From Polycyclovorans sp. (GTDB lineage: Bacteria > Pseudomonadota > Gammaproteobacteria > Nevskiales > Nevskiaceae): a stretch of 64,000 nt of DNA. The position numbers were made by a program, and so were the translations under genes. The notes under the pieces were generated by a model. It was not told where the DNA came from and searched no databases. It was given only the letters and a program-made list of their open reading frames with translations. Shown piece after piece: positions 48,362 through 56,181 of this stretch (positions are counted from its first letter, which is position 1; every line of letters starts with the position of its first letter). The stretch covers positions 186,001 to 250,000 of the forward strand of contig PAKU01000033.1 of assembly GCA_002706265.1 (NCBI GenBank), read 5' to 3'.

Positions 48362-51037
48362 ATGACCCGCAAGAAGGCGTCAGAGCCCGCGGTATCGCCT
48401 GCGGCGGTTTACGCCCACAAGCACTTTGCGCCGCGCGCCTCGGCGGGCATGGTGGCGCGTGACCGGCTGCTGCAAGGGTTGGCGGCGGCGGCCGACGTGC
48501 GCATCGTCGTGTTGCAGGCGCCGGCCGGCCACGGCAAATCGACCACGCTGTTGCAGATCAAGCAGGGCTGCGAGGCCCGCGGCGTGCCGACCGCGTGGCT
48601 GACGCTGGACGATGCCGACAACGAGCCGCGGCGGTTCTTTGCCTACTTCCGCAGTCTGATCCAGCAGCTGCACGGCGGCGTCGATGCCGATTGGCAGCCC
48701 AGCCGGGTACGCCGTCACGTCGACTGGATCATCGAGCAACTGGCCGGACTCGACCGGCCGGTGGCGCTGTTCATCGATGAACTGCAGACCATCACCTCAG
48801 CGGCCGTGCTGCAGTTTTTCCGCGAGCTCATGGAGTACCTGCCGAACAATGTGACCTTGTACTTCGGCACCCGCGCGATCCCCGAGTTGGGGCTGACGCG
48901 GCTGATCGTGGACGGCCGCGCGCTGCTGGTCTCGGCCGAGATGCTGCGCTTTTCACGCGACGAAACCGTCGCCTTTTTCGACCAGGCCCGCGAGCTTGTG
49001 GTGCGGCCCGACGAGCTGGACTCCATTTTTCGGCGCACCGAAGGCTGGCCCGCGGCGCTGCAACTGTTCCGGCTGTCGCTGAACCGGCGCAACGTGCGCA
49101 GCACGCTGGAGCGCGAGATCAGTGACCAGCCGCGTGAACTGGCGGAGTACCTGACCGAAAACGTGCTGGCGCTGCAGTCCCCGGACGTGCAGGACTTCTT
49201 GCTCCGCACCGCGCTGCTGCCGCGACTGAGCGCGCCGCTGTGCAAGGCCGTCACTGGGCTTGACAACGCCCAGGCGCTGCTTGAACAGCTGGAGCGCAAC
49301 GGCCTGTTCTTGCGCGCGCTCGATGTCGATCTTCACTGGTTCAAGTACCACGGCCTGTTCGCGAAATGTCTGTCGGACCAGTTCAGTGCCCGCCAGCCCG
49401 AGGCCGCGCGCGAGGTGCATCTGCGGGCCGCGCGCTGGTATGCGGCTGAACAGATGTGGGCCGAAGGCGTACACCACGCGCTGGCGGCCGGGGCGCTGCC
49501 GCTGGCGGCCGACATGCTCGACGAATGGGGCAGCACCCTGGTCGCCGAGGGGCAGTTGATCACCCTGGAGCGCTGGGTCAGCCCGCTGCCGCTGGAGGAG
49601 ATCACCGCGCGCCCGACGCTGACCATCAAGGTGGCGTACGTGTACGTCTTTCTGCGGCGGCGCGCGGCCTTCGGGCCCATCCATGCCGCGTTGCTGCGCA
49701 TGGAGCGTGAAGGGCGCATCCAGCCCGAGATCGTGCTGTCGATGGCCGCCGTCTCGGCCGATGACCTCGGCGAGGCCTTTCGCCGCGCGCAGCGGGTCGA
49801 CATCGAGAAGGTCGACGAGTCCGGCTTTGATGCCTTCGAGCGCGCCGCGGCCGCCAACCTGCAGGGCGTGTGCGCCCTGTCGCTGGGCGACTTCGAGCAG
49901 GCGCGCGTCGCGTTGGGTTACGCGCGCCTGCACACCGAACGCGGCGTCGCGCCGTTCAGCGGCGGCTACGAAGTGGGCGTGACCGGCATCAGCCAGATGC
50001 TGCAGGGCGATCTGCCCGGCGCGCTGGCCACGTTCGACGCGGCGGCGGCGCAATCGCCGATCCGGCTCGACCGCATGCTGGCCTCGGCGGCGATGACCGC
50101 CTGCCATGTCTGGGCCTTGTACGAGGCCAACGAACTGGATGCTGCCGAGGCGCTGTTCATGCCGCATCAGGAGCTGATCGCCGAGTCGACGATGCTCGAT
50201 TTCGTGGCCGTCGCGTTCATTGCCATGTCGCGGATCGACCACGCCCGCGGGCGACGCCAGGCGGCCCAGGACAAGCTCGACGCGCTGGAGCAGGTGGCCC
50301 AGGCCAGCGGCTGGCCGCGCCTGCTGCGGCTGGTGGGCTGGGAGCGGGCGACCCGCGCCCTGGCGACCGGGCAGACCGATCCTGCGCAGTCGCTGATCGC
50401 CGCCATGGCGCCCGACACCGCGCCGCCTCAGGCGTGGGTGATGTTTGCCGACGAACTGGGCGAGGCGCAGTTTGGCGACATCCGTCTGATGATCCATCTG
50501 GGTCAGCTCGACCGCGCGTCACGGCGTTTGCAGGCCGCCAGCGCGCAGGCGGGCGGGCGCGTCTACCGGCAGATTCGTCTCAAACTGCTGGAGACCGCCT
50601 GGCATCTTCAGGCCGGGTCGGAACCGGCCGCGCAGAACAGTCTGGTGCAGGCCCTGCAGTTCGCGGCGCCGGGGCGCCTGATCCGCTGCTTTGTCGAGGG
50701 CGGACGGCGGGTGATGCCCCTGCTGCTGCGCCTGCACCGCGCGCCACCCCCTGGCCTGGCCCGGCACACCCGCTTTCTGGCCGATGTGGTCAGTGCCTGT
50801 GGCGGCGTTCCTGGCGCTGACGGTGGCGACCGGGCCCCGTTCGACAGCCTGACCGATCGCGAGCAGGCCATTCTCACCCTGCTCTCGGCCGGCGCCTCCA
50901 ACAAGGAGATGGCGCGGCAGATGACGGTGTCGGAAAACACCGTGAAATTTCACCTCAAGAACATCTACGCCAAGCTGGCCGTCGACAACCGGCTGCGCGC
51001 CATTGCCGCGGCGCGCGAGCGCGGTTTGATCGCATGA
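48362..51037 (+). CDS. MalT-type ATP-dependent LuxR transcriptional regulator (LAL)
   Basis: 891 residues from ATG 48362 with GGAGG upstream. Walker A APAGHGKSTTLL (53-64), Walker B VALFIDELQTI (about 136-146), a winged-helix/STAND region, then TPR-like helical repeats (about 420-800) and a C-terminal LuxR-type helix-turn-helix: SLTDREQAILTLLSAGASNKEMARQMTVSENTVKFHLKNIYAKL. Such STAND regulators bind an inducer through the helical repeats and activate promoters in the ATP-bound form. The next genes, an SDR and a hydrolase on the same strand, are the likely targets; a dyad at 51075-51092 fits. The inducer is unknown. Confidence 0.92.
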   Translation: MTRKKASEPAVSPAAVYAHKHFAPRASAGMVARDRLLQGLAAAADVRIVVLQAPAGHGKSTTLLQIKQGCEARGVPTAWLTLDDADNEPRRFFAYFRSLIQQLHGGVDADWQPSRVRRHVDWIIEQLAGLDRPVALFIDELQTITSAAVLQFFRELMEYLPNNVTLYFGTRAIPELGLTRLIVDGRALLVSAEMLRFSRDETVAFFDQARELVVRPDELDSIFRRTEGWPAALQLFRLSLNRRNVRSTLEREISDQPRELAEYLTENVLALQSPDVQDFLLRTALLPRLSAPLCKAVTGLDNAQALLEQLERNGLFLRALDVDLHWFKYHGLFAKCLSDQFSARQPEAAREVHLRAARWYAAEQMWAEGVHHALAAGALPLAADMLDEWGSTLVAEGQLITLERWVSPLPLEEITARPTLTIKVAYVYVFLRRRAAFGPIHAALLRMEREGRIQPEIVLSMAAVSADDLGEAFRRAQRVDIEKVDESGFDAFERAAAANLQGVCALSLGDFEQARVALGYARLHTERGVAPFSGGYEVGVTGISQMLQGDLPGALATFDAAAAQSPIRLDRMLASAAMTACHVWALYEANELDAAEALFMPHQELIAESTMLDFVAVAFIAMSRIDHARGRRQAAQDKLDALEQVAQASGWPRLLRLVGWERATRALATGQTDPAQSLIAAMAPDTAPPQAWVMFADELGEAQFGDIRLMIHLGQLDRASRRLQAASAQAGGRVYRQIRLKLLETAWHLQAGSEPAAQNSLVQALQFAAPGRLIRCFVEGGRRVMPLLLRLHRAPPPGLARHTRFLADVVSACGGVPGADGGDRAPFDSLTDREQAILTLLSAGASNKEMARQMTVSENTVKFHLKNIYAKLAVDNRLRAIAAARERGLIA

Positions 51038-51074
51038 TGAGCCTCGTGCGCCCGCCATGACGAACAGGCCGGTG

Positions 51075-51092
51075 ACTACCCTTAGGGGTGGT
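51075..51092. promoter_or_regulatory. Imperfect dyad, candidate LuxR-type operator
   Basis: ACTACCCTTAGGGGTGGT: six of seven arm positions pair around a 4-base centre. It lies between the MalT-type regulator gene and the SDR gene, 117 bp before the SDR start, which suits an activator site. That the neighbouring regulator binds it is inference. Confidence 0.4.
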
Positions 51093-51208
51093 GGCTGGGC
51101 CGCCAGCCCGCCGCCTATGGTGGCCGGGCGACCCAAAAATCACGCGCAGCGTGCACACGCGCAGGGGCGCCAAACGGCGAGACCGTTACCCGTATGAGGA
51201 GAGATTGC

Positions 51209-52012
51209 ATGAGCGCAGGCACGATGAGCCGGTTTCGTCTGGACGGCAGGGTGGCCCTGGTCACCGGCGCGGCGCGGGGCATCGGTGCGGCCGTCGCCGA
51301 GGCGATGGCCGAGGCCGGGGCAGCGGTGGTGGTCACCGACCGGCTGGAGGATCAGGGGCAGGCCACGGTGCGGCGCATCAAGGATCAGGGCGGCAAGGCG
51401 CTGTTCGTGACCCTCGACGTGACCGTGGAAGACCAGTGGGAAGCCGCCGTGGCCGCCGCGCAGCAGCATTTCGGCGGCCTCGACGTGCTGGTCAACAATG
51501 CCGGCGTCGAGACCGCGGCACTGCTCACCGAGTGCACGTTCGAGGCCTTCCGCAGCCTTATGGACGTTAACGTCACCGGCGTGTTTCTGGGCATGAAGCA
51601 CGCGGCGCGGGTGATGAAGGCCGGGGCGTCAATCGTCAACCTGTCGTCGGTGGCGGGCATGATCGGCACGCCCGCCCACATTGCCTACCACGCGTCCAAG
51701 GGCGCGGTGCGCACCATGACCAAGGCGGCTGCGGTGGAGCTGGCCAAGCTGGGCACCGGCATCCGCGTCAACTCGGTGCATCCCGCCATCGTCGACACCG
51801 AGATGGGCAGCAATTTCGTGCAGGACTTCGTCACCCTGGGCCTGGCACCCGATTACGCGAGCGCCGAGGCCGACATCAAGGCGGCGCATCTGCTGGGCCG
51901 CTTCGGCACGCCGTCCGACATTGCGGGCGCGGTGATCTATCTGGCCTCAGACGCCACCGCGTGGATGACCGGCAGCGAACTGGTCATCGATGGCGGCTTC
52001 ACCGCCGCTTGA
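51209..52012 (+). CDS. Short-chain dehydrogenase/reductase (hydroxysteroid/alcohol type)
   Basis: 267 residues from ATG 51209 (AGGAGA at the right distance); ATG 51194 lacks this. Classical SDR: cofactor loop VTGAARGIGAAVAEA, Asp in VVTDRLED indicating NAD preference, LVNNAGVE, the catalytic Ser of NLSSVAG and the Tyr-Lys pair in IAYHASKGAV, then VNSVHPAIVDTEMG. Similar enzymes act on 3-hydroxysteroids, cyclopentanol and other secondary alcohols. With the HSL-family hydrolase 58 bp downstream and the LuxR regulator upstream, a catabolic alcohol or steroid-like pathway is suggested, not proven. Confidence 0.88.
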   Translation: MSAGTMSRFRLDGRVALVTGAARGIGAAVAEAMAEAGAAVVVTDRLEDQGQATVRRIKDQGGKALFVTLDVTVEDQWEAAVAAAQQHFGGLDVLVNNAGVETAALLTECTFEAFRSLMDVNVTGVFLGMKHAARVMKAGASIVNLSSVAGMIGTPAHIAYHASKGAVRTMTKAAAVELAKLGTGIRVNSVHPAIVDTEMGSNFVQDFVTLGLAPDYASAEADIKAAHLLGRFGTPSDIAGAVIYLASDATAWMTGSELVIDGGFTAA

Positions 52013-52018
52013 GGCACG

Positions 52019-52038
52019 TCTGTTCTTAATCTGTTCTT
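52019..52038. repeat. Two 9-bp direct repeats spaced one helical turn
   Basis: TCTGTTCTT occurs at 52019-52027 and again at 52030-52038, an 11-bp period. It lies in the 58-bp gap between the SDR and hydrolase genes and stands out as AT-rich. It could be a tandem protein-binding site or chance. Confidence 0.5.
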
Positions 52039-52070
52039 CACCCCCCTTTCATTTCGCAGGAGCAATGCCG

Positions 52071-53018
52071 ATGAGCGCCCCCCTGAACCCGCAGGCCAAG
52101 CAAGTGCTGGACATGATGGCGGCCTCCGGCCAGCCGACGATGGATCAGATGTCCCCCGCCGAAGCCCGCAGCGCCTTCGGGCTGGGCCTGAAGATGCTGC
52201 AATCCAAGCCAGACCCGGTGGCCGAGGTGCGCGATCTGGCGGTGCCGGGTCCGGCCGGCCAGATTCCCACCCGCTACTACCGCCCGCACGGCACGACCGC
52301 CGATGCGGTGCTGCCGCTGTGCCTTTTCTTCCATGGGGGCGGCTTCGTCATCGGCGATCTCGACGCCTACGATTCGCTGTGCCGGCGCTTCACCAATCTG
52401 TCGGGCTGCGCGGTGCTGTCGGTGGATTACCGTCTGGCACCCGAGGCCCCGTTCCCGGCGGCGGTGGACGATTGCTGGGCGGTGACCCAATGGGCGGCCA
52501 CGCAAGCCGACGCGCTGAAGATCGACGCCGACCGCATCGCCGTGGCCGGCGATTCGGCCGGCGGCAACCTGGCGGCGGTGACCTGCCTGCTGGCGCGCGA
52601 TGCCGGCGGCCCCAAGATTGCCTACCAGGTGCTGATCTATCCGGTGTCCGACATGCAGGGCGAGACCGAAAGCGCGGTCAGGAATGCCGACGGCTATTTT
52701 TTGACGGCCGACCTGATGCGGTATTTCCTGGGCCACTATCTCAGCGATGCCATGCACGCTGCGGACTGGCGCGCCTCGCCGCTGCGCGCGCCCAAACTCA
52801 AGGGCCTGCCGCCGGCCAGCGTGCTGGTCTGTGGGTACGACCCCTTGCACGACGACGGCGTACGCTATGCCGAGGCGCTGAAGCGCGCGGGGGTGCCGGT
52901 CAGCCTGACGGAGCTGCCCGACCAGATTCACGGCCTGTTCTCGCTCGATGGCGCCATTCCCGCAGCCGGCGAGGCGCTGGCGGCGCTCAGCAAGGAACTG
53001 AAAGCCGCGTTGCAGTGA
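52071..53018 (+). CDS. Alpha/beta hydrolase, hormone-sensitive-lipase family
   Basis: 315 residues from ATG 52071 (CAGGAG eight bases upstream); ATG 52065 is too close to that site. HSL-family signatures: oxyanion-hole HGGG in LFFHGGGFVIGDLD, nucleophile elbow GDSAGG, the acid in CGYDPLHDDGVRYAE and the His in QIHGLF. The N-terminal cap (about 1-50) is typical. These esterases cleave short to medium acyl esters, and close relatives include acetyl-esterases used in breakdown of esters and steroids. Likely co-transcribed with the SDR. Confidence 0.9.
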   Translation: MSAPLNPQAKQVLDMMAASGQPTMDQMSPAEARSAFGLGLKMLQSKPDPVAEVRDLAVPGPAGQIPTRYYRPHGTTADAVLPLCLFFHGGGFVIGDLDAYDSLCRRFTNLSGCAVLSVDYRLAPEAPFPAAVDDCWAVTQWAATQADALKIDADRIAVAGDSAGGNLAAVTCLLARDAGGPKIAYQVLIYPVSDMQGETESAVRNADGYFLTADLMRYFLGHYLSDAMHAADWRASPLRAPKLKGLPPASVLVCGYDPLHDDGVRYAEALKRAGVPVSLTELPDQIHGLFSLDGAIPAAGEALAALSKELKAALQ

Positions 53019-53147
53019 GGCGCGCAGTGGCCTGTGCTGAACGCTGCATCTGCCGTGGCGGCGCATGCCTTCAGGGCGCGGAGGTGTGACGCCCCCGCGC
53101 CTGTCGGCACGCACCCATCGCGCTTTTATTCGCAGCGCGTTCGCCCC

Positions 53148-54110
53148 GTGACCCCCGCACCCCCAACCGCCGCTGAAGACACGCGCCGTGGCCTGATGGC
53201 GGTAGCGTGCGCGTTTCTCATCTGGGGCACGCTGCCGCTGTACATGCGCGCGCTCGACAGCGTGTCGCCGGTGGAAATCATGGTCCACCGCATGGTCTGG
53301 GCCTGCCTGTTCACCTTTGCGCTGCTGGCGTTCAAGCGGCAACTGGGCAATGTGATCGCCGTGCTGCGACAGCCGCGTGCGGTGGCCTGGCTGCTGGCCT
53401 CGGCGACCATGATTTCACTGAACTGGTTCATCTATGTCTGGGCGGTCGCCGAGCGGCAAGTGGTCGAGGCCAGCCTTGGCTACTTCATCAACCCCCTGGT
53501 GAGCGTGGCGCTGGGCGTGCTGCTGCTGGGCGAAAAGCTCAACCGCTGGCAGTCGCTGGCCGTGGGGTTCGCGGTGGCGGGGGTGATCTGGCTGACGCTG
53601 CTGGTCGGCCGCCTGCCGTGGATTGCGCTGGTGCTGGCCTTCAGCTTTGCCTTCTACGGCTTCATCCGCAAACGGGTGGCGGTGGACGCCATCACCGGCC
53701 TGCACGTTGAAACCCTGCTGCTGTTGCCGTTTGCCATTGCCTATCTGCTGTGGCGGGGTGCGTCGGGGGCGTTCTTTTCGCAGGGCGGGGCGATCGGTGC
53801 GCTGCTGATCGGCGCCGGCATCTTCACCGCCATTCCCTTGATGAGCTTTGCCTTTGGCGTGCGCCGGGTCTCGCTGTCGACCGTGGGGGTGATGCAGTAC
53901 CTCGCGCCCAGCCTGCAGCTGCTGACGGCGGTGGTGCTGTTTGCCGAACCCTTCGTGCTGCAACAGGGCGTGGGCTTTGGCCTCATCTGGATCGCGCTGG
54001 CCATTTATGCCTTCGACGGCCTCAGCCGTCATCGCCGCGTGGTGCCGGTGGCGGTGCAATGTGCAGAGGCGGTGGCGCCGGTGAAGGACGCCGCGGCTCG
54101 GGTTGAATGA
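53148..54110 (+). CDS. rarD: RarD family permease (EamA/DMT superfamily)
   Basis: About 320 residues, ten hydrophobic segments in two five-helix repeats. RarD signatures: RRGLMAVACAFLIWGTLPLYMRALDSVSPVEIMVHRMVWA, SLNWFIYVWAVAERQVVEASLGYFINPLVSV and FTAIPLMSFAFGVRRVSLSTVGVMQYLAPSLQ. It is an inner-membrane metabolite exporter of uncertain substrate. GTG 53148 starts a reasonable N-terminus but has no good ribosome-binding site; ATG 53196 is an alternative and the frame extends back to 53034. About 130 bp follow the hydrolase gene. Confidence 0.9.
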   Translation: MTPAPPTAAEDTRRGLMAVACAFLIWGTLPLYMRALDSVSPVEIMVHRMVWACLFTFALLAFKRQLGNVIAVLRQPRAVAWLLASATMISLNWFIYVWAVAERQVVEASLGYFINPLVSVALGVLLLGEKLNRWQSLAVGFAVAGVIWLTLLVGRLPWIALVLAFSFAFYGFIRKRVAVDAITGLHVETLLLLPFAIAYLLWRGASGAFFSQGGAIGALLIGAGIFTAIPLMSFAFGVRRVSLSTVGVMQYLAPSLQLLTAVVLFAEPFVLQQGVGFGLIWIALAIYAFDGLSRHRRVVPVAVQCAEAVAPVKDAAARVE

Positions 54111-54137
54111 GGGCGGTCGGTTCTTTGCGGGTGCGCT

Positions 54138-54851
54138 TCAGCGACCGTGGCCGTCGAGCAATCGGGGCCAGTCGGCGTCGGTGAAGTGAAAGCCCGGCAG
54201 GCGATCGCGCTGCTTGTGCAGTGAGCGCAGAAACCGGGCGAGCACCTTGGGAACGAAGTCGTGGCCGGTCGCGCGCTGGCCGCGATCGAAGTCGAGCAGG
54301 TGAAAGCGGCCCTGGTCGTCGAGCAGCACGTTGCCGGTGTTGAGGTCGGCGTGGTGTACGCCGGCGTCGTGAAAGCGGCGCAGGCACTGGCCCAGGGCGG
54401 TCCACTCGGCGTCGCCCATCGGCCGGGTCTGCAGCACGGCTTGCAGCGGTTCGGCGTTGTGGCCGATGCGCTCGGTAAGCAGATGCTGCTCGTAGACCGC
54501 GCCCAGGCGGATGACATGCGCGGCGATGGGTCTGGGCACCGGCAGCGCCTGTTCGCGCATCCAGCCCAGCAGGCGCAGTTCGCGCCAGGCGCGGGTGCGC
54601 TCCAGGCCCAGCCAGGTGTAGCGCCCGCGCACCAGTTTGCCCACCAGTCCGCCGCGTGCGTAATGGCGCAGCACCCAGTCGGGACCCTCGCTGCGCCGAT
54701 AAAGCCAGGTGCTGTTGCGACCGCCGCCGAAGGGGCGCAGCGCCTCGTGTTGCCGGCTGCCGGCGTCGAACAGGCTGAACCCGGCGTCCGGCCACGCGGC
54801 AGGCGCAAACAGCAGATGGCGATGGCCTTGGTCGCGCTGTTCAAAAGTCAT
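54138..54851 (-). CDS. kdkA: 3-deoxy-D-manno-octulosonic acid kinase
   Basis: 237 residues from ATG 54851 (GTG 54857 is in frame). Kinase-like fold: RHYARGGLVGKLVRGRYTWLG near 63-82, RAWRELRLLGWM, the catalytic loop HHADLNTGNVLLD with Asp169, and the metal-binding DFD at 187-189. KdkA phosphorylates the Kdo residue attached to lipid A, a step found in gammaproteobacteria whose core carries one phosphorylated Kdo. This supports an LPS role for the glycosyltransferase island. Convergent with rarD (27 bp between stops). Confidence 0.92.
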   Translation of the reverse strand: MTFEQRDQGHRHLLFAPAAWPDAGFSLFDAGSRQHEALRPFGGGRNSTWLYRRSEGPDWVLRHYARGGLVGKLVRGRYTWLGLERTRAWRELRLLGWMREQALPVPRPIAAHVIRLGAVYEQHLLTERIGHNAEPLQAVLQTRPMGDAEWTALGQCLRRFHDAGVHHADLNTGNVLLDDQGRFHLLDFDRGQRATGHDFVPKVLARFLRSLHKQRDRLPGFHFTDADWPRLLDGHGR

Positions 54852-54936
54852 GGCCACAGCATAAGCGAGGTCTTTCGGGGGGCGTGCGTGGCGGCTGCGC
54901 CGTCACCGAGGCGGGCGGATGCCGCGCGCCGATCGC

Positions 54937-55356
54937 TCAGGGTTGCAGCGTCTGCACGCGCGGCTGAAGCGCGGCGATGAGCTGCTGCGCGACCTCCGGC
55001 GCATAGGGGCGTGGCGGGTGCTTGCCCCAGACCGGTCCGGGCCAGGCGTCGTCGCCGGCAAAACGCACCACGTGGTGCACATGCAGTTGCGCCACGACAT
55101 TGCCCAGGGCGGCGACGTTGAGTTTGTGGCCCTGCGCGTGCTGCATCAGGGCGCGTGACACGGTGGTGGACTCACGCCAGAATTGCGCAAGATCAGGGGC
55201 TTCGAGTTCGTAGAGTTCGCGCAGCCCCGGACGCCGCGGAATCAGCACCAGCCAGGGGTAGCGGGCGTCATTCATCAGGCGAATGCTGCACAGGGCCGCG
55301 TCGATCACCGGTAAGGTGTCGGCGGCCAGACGAGGGTCGAGGGTGTAGGCGCTCAT
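54937..55356 (-). CDS. HIT-family hydrolase
   Basis: 139 residues. HIT domain ends with VAQLHVHHVVRFAGDDAWPGPVWG. The usual His-x-His-x-His triad reads Gln-Leu-His-Val-His-His here: the nucleophilic middle His is kept while the first His is Gln, as in one bacterial HIT subgroup. An N-terminal DARYPWLVLIPRRPGLREL block binds the nucleotide. Members hydrolyse dinucleoside polyphosphates or adenosine phosphoramidates. Same strand as kdkA, which is 85 bp downstream. The specific substrate is unknown. Confidence 0.9.
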   Translation of the reverse strand: MSAYTLDPRLAADTLPVIDAALCSIRLMNDARYPWLVLIPRRPGLRELYELEAPDLAQFWRESTTVSRALMQHAQGHKLNVAALGNVVAQLHVHHVVRFAGDDAWPGPVWGKHPPRPYAPEVAQQLIAALQPRVQTLQP

Positions 55357-55445
55357 GCGGGTGTCAATGTTCTGTGACCTTGTTCCGCCACTCTAAGTGA
55401 CCGAACGCTTTTGGCGTCATTTCCTCAAGGTACATTCTGCGCAAC

Positions 55446-56120
55446 ATGGCCACTTCTGGATTGCCCGCGTCGAGATTGCGAATTGCGTTTGCCGGCGCCA
55501 CCGGCGCCGTCGGCCAGCATCTGGCCCAGCGGCTGCGCAGCCACCCGGATCAGGTCGCGGTGTGGGCGTGGCAGCGGGCCGGCGCCGAGCCGCCCGACGG
55601 GAACTGGAACACCCTTGCGTTTGCCGATGGGGCCTTGCAGGTGCCGGTGGATGCCTTCGTCAGCGCCCTGGGCACGACGCTCAAGCAGGCAGGTTCCAAG
55701 GCGGCGTTTCGCGCCATCGATGTCGACGCGGTGCTGGCGCGCGCGACAGAGGCGCGTGCCCAGGGTGCGCGAACCGCGGTGGTGGTCAGTGCGGTGGGGG
55801 CGTCCAAGTCGGCCGCGTCGTTCTACCTGCGCTGCAAGGCCGAGATGGAGGCGGGTATTCTTGCGCTGGAGTTTGAACAGGTTCATGTGATGCGCCCTTC
55901 GCTGTTGCTGACGCCCCGTCATCCGTCGCGTCCTGCCGAAGCGGTGGGCCAGGCGGTGGCGCCCCTGATGGCGCCGGTGCTGCGCGGGCGCTTTGCCTAC
56001 TACCGCCCGGTGAGCGCCGTTGCCGTTGCCGCCGAGATGTGGGCCTGTCTGCAGCGCCGCACCCCGGAGCGCCTGGTGCATCATTTCGACGGCGAAGGCT
56101 GGAAGGCCGCGCCCCAGTGA
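55446..56120 (+). CDS. NAD(P)-binding Rossmann protein (HTATIP2-like)
   Basis: 224 residues. Opens with the nucleotide-binding motif RIAFAGATGAVGQHLAQRL, then VVVSAVGASKSAASFYLRCKAEMEAGIL, matching the HTATIP2/TIP30-like atypical SDR group of NAD(P)H-binding proteins, and LLLTPRHPSRPAEAVGQAVAPLM near the C-terminus. It probably binds NADPH; a reaction is not known. It precedes mrpA by about 60 bp on the same strand and may be read with the antiporter operon, though a functional tie is not evident. Confidence 0.83.
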   Translation: MATSGLPASRLRIAFAGATGAVGQHLAQRLRSHPDQVAVWAWQRAGAEPPDGNWNTLAFADGALQVPVDAFVSALGTTLKQAGSKAAFRAIDVDAVLARATEARAQGARTAVVVSAVGASKSAASFYLRCKAEMEAGILALEFEQVHVMRPSLLLTPRHPSRPAEAVGQAVAPLMAPVLRGRFAYYRPVSAVAVAAEMWACLQRRTPERLVHHFDGEGWKAAPQ

Positions 56121-56181
56121 TCGCCCCTCTGATCGCCCCGTTGCGCCCGCCCTTGACCCGCTGCGGGCTGAAAGGTGCCGC

